A stretch of DNA of 15,000 nucleotides from Penaeus vannamei (lineage: Eukaryota; Arthropoda; Malacostraca; Decapoda; Penaeidae), in the NCBI RefSeq assembly GCF_042767895.1, contig NC_091582.1, positions 20,735,061-20,750,060 on the forward strand. Reading direction: 5' to 3'. Every line of letters begins with the position of its first letter. The stretch's first letter is position 1. The notes below the pieces were generated by a model. That model saw nothing but the letters and a program-made list of their open reading frames with translations. It had not been told where the DNA came from and ran no database searches. Of this stretch, positions 1 to 6,810 are shown piece after piece. The position numbers and the translations under genes are program-made.

Positions 1-2
1 AT

Positions 3-39
<37 letters not shown>
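1..39. repeat. (CA)n-(TA)n compound microsatellite, cut by window edge
   Basis: An alternating CA run reaches about position 27 and passes straight into an alternating TA run ending at 39. The array touches the left edge, so its full length is unknown. The TA run looks like a TATA box, but it is part of the microsatellite and I do not call it a promoter element. Confidence 0.92.
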
Positions 40-300
40 AACGGTAATGTTGTGTCTCATTAATATAAAAGACGGGCGTAGTTGTACCTCATCAAGTTAA
101 TTAGAAAGACGTATTCTCGACGAACGCAATCAACTTTATTATTACTCATTATTCTGGACAGGAAGGAAAAGCGCAACGTGGGCGTGTGACAGGGGCCTCG
201 TGGGCGGAGGCGGCCTCACGTGACGCCTCGCACACGGTCTTGAGAGGCGACGGGCGTGGCGATGAGATGCCGCCCGATAGCGTCGCTCATACACACGCTC
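40..300. other. Unique island with a CpG-rich half
   Basis: Non-repetitive sequence between two repeat blocks. The left half (40-160) is AT-rich and contains a TAATTA core at 98-103. The right half (about 175-290) is rich in G, C and CpG. No open frame here resembles a protein I know. The abrupt change in composition at about 170 is the main observable. Confidence 0.6.
175..265. promoter_or_regulatory. Possible GC-box / E-box regulatory cluster
   Basis: Within 90 bases there is a GTGGGCGTG motif (179-187), a GGGCGG GC-box core (202-207) and the palindromic E-box CACGTG followed by AC (217-224), all in CpG-rich sequence. GTGGGCGTG and GGGCGG match the known cores for Sp1/KLF/EGR zinc fingers. 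CACGTGAC matches a bHLH-zipper (USF/MITF-type) site. I see no initiator or downstream gene, so promoter function is inference only. Such short motifs also arise by chance in GC-rich DNA. Confidence 0.25.
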
Positions 301-810
301 GCAGACGGACGCGCACGCCCTCGTCGTCCCCCCACCCCCGCCCCCGCCCCCGCTCGCTCACGTTCACATTGCTCGCTCTCACGCTTGTAGAGTCGCACTC
401 GAATTTGTGTGTGTGTGCTCTTACTCGTCCTCACGTTCGCATACTCGCGCTCGTACTCACGCCCACATACTGGCACACACGCTTGTCGCACTCAAATTTG
501 TGTGTTCGCGCTCGTACTCAACCTCACGCTCACATACTCGCACTCAAACTCGTATGCTCGCACTCGCACTCACACTCGGTATTCACGCTCACGTACTCCT
601 CGTGCTCTCACTCGTGTGTTCGCACTCGAACATATGAACTCACACTCCTACTCGTATACTCACAATCTCACTCTCACTCCTGCTGTCACACTCACCCACA
701 CCCACCAACACCCATCCACACCCACACGTAAACTCCCTCACCCCCACCCATCATCACTCCCACTCCTTACGCCCATATCCACACTCCCACTCCCACTCGT
801 TCTCGCGCAC
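300..810. repeat. Degenerate CACTCG/CACACC-type hexamer array
   Basis: About 500 bases built from variants of ACTCGC, CACTCA and CACTCC, grading into CACACC near 690-740 and CACTCC near 780-800. One longer internal duplication is visible: the phrase GTCGCACTC followed by (G/A)AATTTGTGTG occurs at 392 and again at 485, a 93-base offset, with diverged flanking hexamers. A third, poorer copy may start near 613. Reading frames through it give only Thr/His/Ser/Leu-rich strings. Confidence 0.85.
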
Positions 811-935
811 ACAGAGAGGAAGGGTGAAGGAAGGGTGAGGATGAAGGATCGAGGTGAAAGGATAAGGGATTGGGGGAGGATGAGGGTGGGATGAAATTGG
901 TTTAAGTGAAGATTTAAGGATGAACGACTGGAGAA
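811..935. other. Purine-rich spacer, GGA/GAT-type
   Basis: Loosely repetitive A/G-rich sequence with GAAGGGTGA, GGATGA and similar phrases, becoming more complex after about 890. No gene is visible. It leads directly into the pyrimidine tract that begins near 944. Confidence 0.6.
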
Positions 936-943
936 GGGGTAAG

Positions 944-981
944 TTCTCTTTCTTTCTTTCTTTATGTTTTTCTTTCTCTTT

Positions 982-1052
<71 letters not shown>

Positions 1053-1218
1053 CTCTCTCTCTCTCTCTCTCTACCTCTCTGTCCCTCCTTTCTCTCCTCT
1101 CTCTCTCTCCCCCTCTCTCCCCCTCCTCCCTTTCTCCCCCTCTTCCTCCCTCTCCACCTTCCCTTCTTTCTCTCTTTCCTCCACCTACCCCTCTCTCCCT
1201 CTCCAACTCTCTCGAGGA
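944..1218. repeat. Homopyrimidine tract with (CT)n core
   Basis: Almost pure C/T sequence. It holds CTTT-type repeats (944-989), an uninterrupted (CT)n run at about 990-1049, a CCG break, a second TC run at 1052-1072, then C-rich CCCTCTCT and CTTCCT variants to 1218. The strand bias to pyrimidine is nearly complete and reverses to purine 50 bases further on. Translations give poly-Ser/Leu or, on the other strand, poly-Arg/Glu, and are not genes. Confidence 0.95.
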
Positions 1219-1268
1219 CTGTCCGCATCTCTTTTTTGGTGGAGGAACACGGGTCGATTCCCGAGTAG
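1219..1268. other. Short unique island at a strand-composition switch
   Basis: About 50 bases of mixed sequence separate a pyrimidine arm from a purine arm. It contains CGGGTCGATTCCCG at 1250-1263, a 4-bp stem (CGGG/CCCG) around a six-base loop. This resembles the T-arm / RNA polymerase III B box of a tRNA with one base missing. No A box or cloverleaf is recognisable upstream, so I do not call a tRNA or SINE. Confidence 0.5.
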
Positions 1269-1590
1269 TTGGGGGGAGTGGGAGTATGGAAGGGAGGAGG
1301 GAGAGAAGAAGAGGGGGAGAGGGGAAGAGGAAGAGGGAGAGAAGAGGGGGAAGAGGAGAGGAAGAGGGGGGAGAGGGAAGAGGGGAAGAGGAAGAGGGGG
1401 AGGGGGAGGGAGAGGGAAGAGGGATCGAGGGGGAGAGGGAAGGAAGGTAGAGAAAGGGAGAGAGAAAAGGAAAGGGGTATGGTGGGTGATTGGAGAGGGA
1501 GGGAGGGAGAGAGGAAGGAAAGAAAGAAAGAAGAGGGAAAAGGAGAGTGAGAGAGAGAAAGAAAAAGGGAAAGAGAGAGAGAGAAGTTAG
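1269..1590. repeat. Homopurine tract (GA/GGA/GAAG family)
   Basis: Almost pure A/G sequence of changing unit: GAAGAGGGGGAGAG-type repeats to 1440, GGAAGGAAGG phrases, GAAAGAAAG near 1515-1530 and (GA)n near 1575-1586. Two short mixed patches interrupt it, near 1422-1428 and 1478-1492. It is the composition complement of the pyrimidine arm at 944-1218, so the two could pair in one strand. Confidence 0.95.
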
Positions 1591-1720
1591 TATGTATGTA
1601 TTTTCACACACCTTTCCCCCCCCCCCCCATTCCGCCGCCCTCTCCACGCCCCCCACCCTTCTCCACCCTCTCGCACCGCCCCCTCCCCCTCCCCCCTCCG
1701 CTCATTTCTTCATTAGCGAA
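1591..1720. other. C-rich low-complexity stretch with a C13 run
   Basis: After a short GTATGTAT patch there is a run of 13 C at 1616-1628, then loosely repeated CCCTCCCCC and CTCCACC phrases. No gene is seen. The complementary strand is G-rich enough to form stacked-G structures around the homopolymer. Confidence 0.75.
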
Positions 1721-1935
1721 GAAGCGTCCCATTAGCATATCGCCACTTACGCTCATCTCCCGCATCCCCGCCGCCCTTCCGGCCTTCGCCAACGACCTTA
1801 AATAAGTGTCAATGTCCCCCCACCTCCCTCCTCCCTCTTCCCTCCTCCTCCGGATTATCCGCCGAATATTTCCCTATTAACCGTATTTTCCTTTAAAAAA
1901 AAGAGAGAGAGAAAAAAAACTTCACATCTCGTGGG
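1721..1935. other. Unique island, no gene seen
   Basis: Mixed sequence with several CpGs (for example GCCGCCCTTCCGG near 1770) and two AT-rich patches. A C/T-rich patch lies at 1815-1850 and a short A8-(GA)n-A8 patch at 1895-1919. No recognisable open frame, RNA gene or mobile-element end is visible. Confidence 0.5.
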
Positions 1936-1974
1936 TTTTATGACGTTTCATTTTCTCGCTCTCGGAGGAGCGGC

Positions 1975-1999
1975 GGGGGGTTGGGGTTGGGGGTGGGGG
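1975..1999 (+). other. G-quadruplex candidate
   Basis: Four G runs of 6, 4, 5 and 5 are separated by loops of TT, TT and T, which meets the usual pattern for an intramolecular G-quadruplex on the + strand. Further G runs follow at 2006-2018. Folding itself is inference. Confidence 0.7.
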
Positions 2000-2028
2000 T
2001 CCATAGGGAGGGAGGGGGGTTGTTAGCA

Positions 2029-2194
2029 GGGATTCGAAGTGCAAAGATGGCGTCGAGTTTCGTGTTTCGTTTTCCTGCTTTTGTGTTTTTTTTTTCTTTT
2101 TTTTTTGTCGGTTTAAGTGTCCGTCTCTTCTGTTGTATGTACGGTAAAGGTGTTTTATAGAATGGTTTAGCGATCGCATTAAACCTTAAACCTT
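2029..2194. other. Unique spacer with poly-T run
   Basis: Mixed sequence with T-rich runs at about 2085-2107 (broken by single C) and a tandem TTAAACC-like doublet at 2179-2193 immediately before the AG array. No gene is seen. Confidence 0.5.
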
Positions 2195-2288
<94 letters not shown>

Positions 2289-2338
2289 CGTGCGTGTGCG
2301 TGTGCGTGTGCGTGTGCGTGTGCGTGTGCGTGTATGTG

Positions 2339-2379
<41 letters not shown>

Positions 2380-2380
2380 T
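2195..2380. repeat. Compound microsatellite (AG)n-(TGTGCG)n-(TCTG)n
   Basis: Three arrays abut without spacer. (AG)n covers 2195-2286 with one early AAA interruption. A TGCG/TGTGCG array covers 2287-2331 and fades through TGTATGTGTG. A (TCTG)n array covers about 2340-2379. The last array ends in CTTGCAG, which looks like a splice acceptor. Compound arrays of this kind usually arise by stepwise mutation at array edges. Confidence 0.95.
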
Positions 2381-2545
2381 GCAGCACAGGCGACGGTTCG
2401 GTTCAGGATTCCCTCCGTCCCTTACGGCAGGACGCCACGGAATCCTACTAAGCGGCGATCACCCTGTTAACGTCTCGGGAAGGGGCGTTAGCGGCTGCGT
2501 GGCTGCGTTACGACGCTCGGGAGTAGCGCCATATATGGTCGTAAA
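2381..2545. other. Unique GC-rich island with nested hairpin
   Basis: Non-repetitive sequence between two microsatellites. A nested inverted repeat lies at 2406-2445: outer arms GGATTCC (2406-2412) and GGAATCC (2439-2445), inner arms CGTCC (2416-2420) and GGACG (2430-2434). A plus-strand frame stays open across the whole island, but it continues into repeats on both sides and its residues match no family I know. It begins right after GCAG (2384) and ends near a weak GTAAAG donor-like site (about 2540), so a small exon cannot be excluded. Confidence 0.5.
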
Positions 2546-2760
2546 GAGAGAGAGAGAGAGAAAGAGAGAGAGAGTTGTAAATCGTTTTGGAAGAGGGGGG
2601 GGGGGGGGAAGGGAGGGAGGGAAGGGAGGAGGAGGAGGGAGGGAAGGAGGAGGAATGGAGAAAAGAAGGGAGGGAAGGAAGCAGGCAGGCAGGTAGGCGG
2701 GCAGGTAGGCAGAGAAGGAAGGAAGGAAAGAAGGAAAGGTAAAGAGAGGGAAGGAAGGGC
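2545..2760. repeat. Homopurine tract with GGAA/GGA and GCAG units
   Basis: An AG run (about 2545-2573) is followed by a G run of about ten near 2597, then GGGAGGGAAGGA-type purine repeats. A GCAGGCAGGTAGGCGG patch lies at about 2681-2710 and GGAAGGAA repeats continue to about 2760. No gene is present. Confidence 0.9.
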
Positions 2761-3052
2761 GACTTGGTTTGGATGTGCGGGATGTAGAGGGGGAGGGGGG
2801 GGGGCTAGTCGACGCGGCACCGGCCTGGCACCTGCACGCCCCTCCCCGCGGCGCCAGGGCGGTGCCACATTGTCGGCGCGGGGAAGGACGCGACTTCTGG
2901 GAGGGCGGAGAAGGGGCCTAATTCCCTCCATTGATTGCTTGCACTTGCGTTTAGTTTCGTCATCAAGAGCCTCGGGGGCCGTTTTCTTGGATAATCGATC
3001 GTGGGTTAGAGGTAATGGCCTGTCTTGGTCTTTTGCAGATTGGGGTTAGTGG

Positions 3053-3053
<1 letters not shown>
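2761..3053. other. Unique GC-rich region, no gene recognised
   Basis: After a G-rich patch (about 2788-2804) the sequence is complex, with CpG-rich stretches at 2813-2900. A pyrimidine-biased stretch ending TCTTTTGCAG sits at about 3020-3038, shaped like a splice acceptor, but no convincing exon follows because the TG array starts 15 bases later. Open frames here are short and unrecognised. Confidence 0.5.
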
Positions 3054-3101
<48 letters not shown>

Positions 3102-3116
3102 TAATAAAAAAAAAAA
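3054..3116. repeat. (TG)n microsatellite with adjoining T and A runs
   Basis: A perfect TG run at 3054-3098 is followed by a short T run, AAT, then an A11 run at 3106-3116. Confidence 0.95.
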
Positions 3117-3227
3117 GTATGAAATTAATCTTATCTATGAGGATGCGAAAAAACGTCTCTCGGTGTAACAGGAACGAGGCGATTCTGCTCTCTCGCTGTC
3201 TCTCTCGCTGTCTATTGATTTAAGGAT

Positions 3228-3510
3228 AGTTCCGAGAAGGATCCGGATGTTCCTCGATTCAAAGAAAACTGGAAAAGTAATTAAGAAATCGAAGAAAATG
3301 GAAATGTTGGGAAAATGATACCGAGAAAGATCAAGAAATTCTACGGTTCAAAAGAGAAAAAAGAGGAAAATTGATAAAGAAATAAAAAAATGGAAACCGT
3401 AAGGGATAAAAATTAGTTCAGGATCATACCGAAAAAAAAAAATTCGGAATTTTACTCGGTTAAAAAAGTAGAAATGAATAAAGAAAATAGAAATTAAAAC
3501 ATTGAAAGGA
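3228..3510. repeat. Decayed three-copy A-rich tandem repeat
   Basis: Three diverged copies share the layout CCGAGAA, then an ATTC patch, then a C(G)GTTCAAA/CTCGATTCAAA/CTCGGTTAAAA segment, then AAG-rich sequence ending in ATGGAAA or AGAAATTAAAA. The CCGA anchors lie at 3232, 3321 and 3429, so the periods are about 89 and 108. The third copy has a longer A run. It is a repeat unit of unknown family, too diverged to be a recent array. Confidence 0.6.
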
Positions 3511-3690
3511 AACCAAAAATGCAAATCGGAGAACTCTTGCCAGCGGCCACGGCCTGCGATGCGCCATTTGTGCTAATGGCCGCTCGAAGAGGTTGGTTGA
3601 CACTGTGGTCGAGGGAGACAACCGTGGATGACACCTAATGGATCGGCTCGCTTTTTGCCTCTGTGTTTGCCGGGGTCGTTTCGCGTGGGG
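3511..3690. other. GC-rich unique island
   Basis: Complex sequence containing CGGCCACGGCCTGCGATGCG near 3544 and GCTAATGGCCGCTCG near 3572. No long open frame or RNA gene is seen. Composition is markedly more GC-rich than the A-rich repeat to its left, and it becomes G-rich towards the minisatellite at its right. Confidence 0.5.
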
Positions 3691-4095
3691 GTAGGGAGTT
3701 AGGAGGGTTGGGGGCGGGGTGTGTGTGTTGTGGGGTGTTTGGGGTATGGTTGGAAGGGTGGAGAGGGTGGGGTGTTAGGCGGGTTAGGGGGTTGGGGTAG
3801 GGGGTTAGGGGTGTTGGGGAAGCGTGGGGTGGGGGTGTTTGGGGTTTGGTTGGAAGAGTTGGGGAAGGGTGGGGTAGGGGTTAGGGGTGTTGGGGCGGGG
3901 GGGTAGAGGGGTTGTGGGGTGTTTGGGGTTTGGTTGGAAGTGTTGGAAAGCGTGGGGTAGGGGGTTAGGGGTGTTTGGGGTTTGGTTGGAAGGGTTGGGG
4001 AAGGGTGGGTTAGGGGGGTTGGGCTGGGGGGAGTTGTGGTTTGGTTGGAAGGGTTGGGGAAGCGTGGAGAAGGTGCGGGAGGGAGGGAGGTCTTG
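3690..4095 (+). repeat. G-rich minisatellite, G-quadruplex-prone
   Basis: About 400 bases almost free of C on the + strand, made of G runs of 3-7 joined by T, TT, TTA and AA. The marker TGGTTGGAAG recurs at 3747, 3847, 3931, 3983 and 4042, giving offsets of 100, 84, 52 and 59. Internal modules such as GGGGTGTTTGGGG and GGGGTTAGGGG are reused. The minus strand reads as a Pro/Thr/Asn-rich open frame of 149 codons, which I attribute to composition. It has many consecutive four-G-run windows, so quadruplex potential is high. Confidence 0.85.
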
Positions 4096-4440
<345 letters not shown>

Positions 4441-4885
4441 TTCTCTTTCCATTGATCTTCCCTTCCCTTCCCCTCTATTTGGCAAAGACATTATTCTTCC
4501 CCTTATAATCATTTTTCATTCTCTCCACTTTCGTCTCTGATTTTTTTTTTCACATCCTCATTCTTCTCACTCTCTTCTCTTCCTCCCTTCGTCTCCCGTC
4601 TTTTTTTTTCTCTTCTCAATCAAGCAGTCCCCCAGTTTCTTATCCCGAATCGGTTATCATTGTTAGATAAGGTTTATCAGAAGTTTTAATGAATGTTTTT
4701 TTTCAGGGAATTCACTTTAGGTGTGGCTATTTTTTTTCTTCTTTTTCCTTTTTTTTTTCTTTTTTTTCTTGTTCGTGTGATTCCTTTTTCTTTCTTTTTG
4801 TCTACTCTCATTTTTCGTTGTTTTTATTTGTATTTTTTTTTGTTTATATGTATTCAGAGGTGATTATTTTTTATATTGTTTATGT
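4441..4885. other. Pyrimidine-rich then T-rich region without genes
   Basis: 4441-4620 is C/T-rich with TTCTCTTC-type phrases and T9-T10 runs. 4621-4700 is a short complex patch, including GATAAGGTTTATC at about 4666-4678 with GATAA/TTATC arms. 4720-4850 is dominated by TTTTTCTTT runs. Frames here are Phe/Ser-rich and not gene-like. Confidence 0.6.
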
Positions 4886-4985
4886 AAAGGACAAATGGAC
4901 AAACAGCAAAGCGTACAGACGGAAAGACAAACCGGCAGATAGACAAATGGACGGACAGACAGACAGACAAATGGACAGGGAAGTA
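4886..4985. repeat. Degenerate GACA/ACAGACGG tetranucleotide array
   Basis: Repeated GACAAATGGACA, GACAGACAGACA and ACAGACGGAAAGACA phrases form a decayed GACA array of about 100 bases. GACGGATAGACAGACGG near 6003-6019 is a similar short patch elsewhere. Confidence 0.8.
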
Positions 4986-5096
4986 GGAAGAGTGTAAGAA
5001 AGAGAAATTAAATCCACAAACGGGACGTGCAGATGACGGACAGGCACAGAAAGAGAGATGAAAAGTAGAGAATGAGAAATGACGAGTCAAGTACGA
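4986..5096. other. A-rich spacer, no gene
   Basis: Short A/G-rich mixed sequence with GAAAGAGAGATG phrases between the GACA array and a pyrimidine tract. Confidence 0.5.
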
Positions 5097-5372
5097 CAGC
5101 CCCTTCCCCCCCTCCCTCCACTTCCCTTTCTCCCTTCTCTCGTCCACATCTCCCCTTTCTCTTCTCTCTCCCTCTGCCCCTACTCCCCTTCCCCTTCTCT
5201 TCCTCCCCCTCCCCCTCCACCCCACTCCCCTTCCCCCTTTTCCGCCTCTCCCCCTCCCTCCTTTCCCCTTCTTCTCTCCCTCCCCCCACGTTCCCTTCCC
5301 CTCTCTCCCTTCCCTCCACCTCCCTTTCTCCTCTCCACTCTCCCCTTCTCCCTTTCCCTCCCCGCTCCCCCC
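5097..5372. repeat. C-rich homopyrimidine tract
   Basis: About 275 bases nearly all C/T, with CCCTCCC, CTTCCCCTTCTC and CTCCCTTTCC variants and only scattered A or G. No fixed repeat period stands out, unlike the CT array at 5577-5666. Confidence 0.92.
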
Positions 5373-5515
5373 AATCGTCTTCCGCTTTCCTTCGAGGTCG
5401 TGCCGAGCGCCTTGAGTTCGCCGACGTCTCTCCAGCCTGTGCGTGACCTTATCTGCTGACCCGTGCACTTCCCTTCGTTTCTTGTTGCTTGGAAGATTCT
5501 CTCTCGCGGGGTGTC
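5373..5515. other. Unique island between pyrimidine tracts
   Basis: Complex sequence of about 140 bases with several CpGs (GTCGTGCCGAGCGCC near 5398). Two plus-strand frames remain open to stops near 5446 and 5459 but show no recognisable domain. I cannot assign a function. Confidence 0.5.
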
Positions 5516-5572
5516 CCTCTTTCTTATCTTTCTTTTTCTCTCTTCCTCTTTCCCTTTCTCTCTTCCTCTCTC

Positions 5573-5669
<97 letters not shown>

Positions 5670-5955
5670 GTCCCCCTCTCTCCCTCTCCCCCTCTCCCCC
5701 TCTCCCTCTCTCTCTTTTCTCTCTCTCCTCTCTCCCTCCCTCTTTCCCCCTCCCTCCCTCCCTTTCATTCACAATCTTTTTCGTCTCCCTTATTCTTACT
5801 ATTTCTGTCTCTCTCCTTGCCTCGCCTCACTCTTTCACTTTCCTTAACCTCCTCCCCTGTCTGTCCCCTTCCCTTTACCCTTCATCCATCTGTCTCTTCT
5901 TTCTCTCCCTCTCCCATCCCTCATTCCTTCACCTTCCCCCTCCTACTTCCTATCA
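5516..5955. repeat. Homopyrimidine tract with (TC)n core
   Basis: CTTT and CTCTTCC variants lead into a (TC)n run at 5577-5666 with a single G at 5606, then CCCCTCTCCCTCTC repeats to about 5765. Looser C/T-rich sequence with more A and G follows to about 5955. Long Ser/Leu frames through it are repeat translations. Confidence 0.93.
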
Positions 5956-6108
5956 GCCTATCTATTCACCCCTCGAGTCTCGTACTGGCCGTAGGAACGA
6001 ACAGACGGATAGACAGACGGCCAAAGAGATCAAAACGTCCTCGTCCGTCCGTCCGTGATTGAAGCGGATGCGGACGCGTCTGCAAGCTGGAGCGGGATAT
6101 TAAACGCG
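5956..6108. other. Unique sequence leading to a splice-like site
   Basis: Mixed sequence with a short GACGGATAGACAGACGG patch and a CGTCCGTCCGTCCG patch (about 6042-6054), which is partly complementary to GACGGA upstream. Just before the pyrimidine stretch, GGATATTAAACGCG (about 6095-6108) could supply a branch-point adenosine. No gene is recognised. Confidence 0.45.
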
Positions 6109-6136
6109 TTTTCCTTTTCTCTCTTTGCAGGTAAGG
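6109..6136 (+). promoter_or_regulatory. Splice acceptor fused to donor: possible recursive splice site
   Basis: A pyrimidine stretch TTTTCCTTTTCTCTCTTTG runs into CAG at 6128-6130, which is followed at once by GTAAGG. The join TTTGCAG|GTAAGG is a strong 3' splice acceptor with a strong 5' donor sharing the same boundary. This layout defines recursive (zero-length-exon) splice sites in long insect introns. Alternatives are an ordinary acceptor of an exon that happens to begin GTAAG, a tandem acceptor using AG at 6134-6135, or chance next to pyrimidine-rich DNA. No transcript evidence is available. Confidence 0.4.
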
Positions 6137-6334
6137 GGACGGCGCGGCTGCGGACGGGACTCCCTCAGTGGTCCAGGAAGTCCCCGAGGCAGAGGCGGCG
6201 CAGGTAGATGGCGGGCCGATGCGTTTCCTGAAGGCGCAGAAGAGCACGCGTCTCTGGCAGGGTCGCCGCCATTACCGCGAATGATACGAATGCGACGCTG
6301 GAGCCACGGTTTCGGCTTTGATTGGTGTTGGTAA
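6131..6334 (+). other. Candidate GC-rich exon, unassigned
   Basis: GC-rich sequence directly downstream of the acceptor-like site, open in more than one frame. One frame is open from the acceptor to a TAA ending at 6334. A second starts just after an in-frame TAA at 6132-6134, runs 49 codons to TGA at 6282-6284 and has mostly G/C-ending codons. Its residues include an Ala/Glu-rich part and a basic end with RFLKAQKSTRLWQGRRHYRE. A third ends at TAG near 6205 with an Arg-rich tail. A donor-like CAG|GTAGAT at 6203/6204 would make a 73-base exon. I recognise no protein family, and GC-rich sequence alone lengthens frames. Confidence 0.25.
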
Positions 6335-6513
6335 ATCAGTGATTACTTGTATATCTTGATGTAAGGATTGAAGCAAAATTGTAAAGCTAGTAATAGATTT
6401 GCAAAATTTGAACTGAAGTGCAGACGTTGTTCGGGTCAGTAAAGAAGTTACAGATATCTTAATCCGAAGTCTAGGCTCCATCATCGCATTCGTACGGTTT
6501 GCGGTAATGGTGG
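6266..6513. repeat. Diverged inverted repeat, arms 6266-6322 and 6456-6513
   Basis: The reverse complement of the left arm aligns with the right arm over about 57 bases. In the 40-base core, from GGCTCCA to GGTAATGG(C/T)GG, I count 33 identities. The spacer is about 133 bases and looks unrelated. Translated in matching phase, the left arm (+) gives AITANDTNATLEPRFRL and the right arm (-) gives TITANRTNAMMEPRLRI; several nucleotide differences are synonymous. This suggests two copies of one ancestral segment, possibly coding-derived, placed head to head. Confidence 0.65.
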
Positions 6514-6627
6514 TAACGATGGCCTCCAGTTCGATCGCCGACCTCGATACAGGGAAATCGGAGCTTTGTGAATTTGCAATAGGGATAAGGGACGCCACGG
6601 GGTCCTTTTGAGGAGGGATAGGGAAGG
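6514..6627. other. Unique spacer, no gene seen
   Basis: Complex sequence with no repeat structure. A minus-strand frame (6272-6598) runs across it and through the right arm of the inverted repeat, but I recognise no domain. Confidence 0.45.
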
Positions 6628-6810
6628 TGAATACATTAATGAATTATGTGATGGAACAGCGGCCTCTTTAGCAAAGGAAGAGGTCAGCTGTGAATACGGC
6701 ATATGAATGCGATTCCATTAATGAATTATTTGATGGAACATATAATTCAGCGGTCGAGATCCTCTCCGTTTAGCAGAGGAAGAGATCAGCTTCCGGGTGG
6801 AACTGCAAGC
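6628..6810. repeat. Imperfect tandem duplication with hairpin-like tails
   Basis: The phrase CATTAATGAATTAT(G/T)TGATGGAACA occurs at 6634 and 6716, an offset of 82. Each copy is followed by AGCGG, a CCTCT element, TTTAGCA(A/G)AGGAAGAG and TCAGCT, though copy two carries insertions that stretch it. Each copy can fold a small stem: CCTCTT with AAGAGG in the first, CTCT-type with AGAG-type arms in the second. In the second copy TTCCAT and ATGGAA also flank the AT-rich core. Confidence 0.65.

Noticed and set aside
20..45. TATA box
   Set aside because: The TATATATAAA word is the end of a dinucleotide microsatellite, with no initiator or transcript evidence.
1230..1270. tRNA gene
   Set aside because: Only a T-arm-like word is present. 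No anticodon arm, D arm or acceptor stem can be drawn.
3760..3900. Interstitial telomere (TTAGGG-like words)
   Set aside because: Words such as GGTTAGGGG are scattered with irregular spacing in a longer G-rich unit. There is no run of TTAGG or TTAGGG.
4854..5768. 304-codon minus-strand Arg/Glu and Gly-rich frame
   Set aside because: It follows the pyrimidine tracts exactly. The short non-repetitive part (about 5376-5515) shows no recognisable domain.
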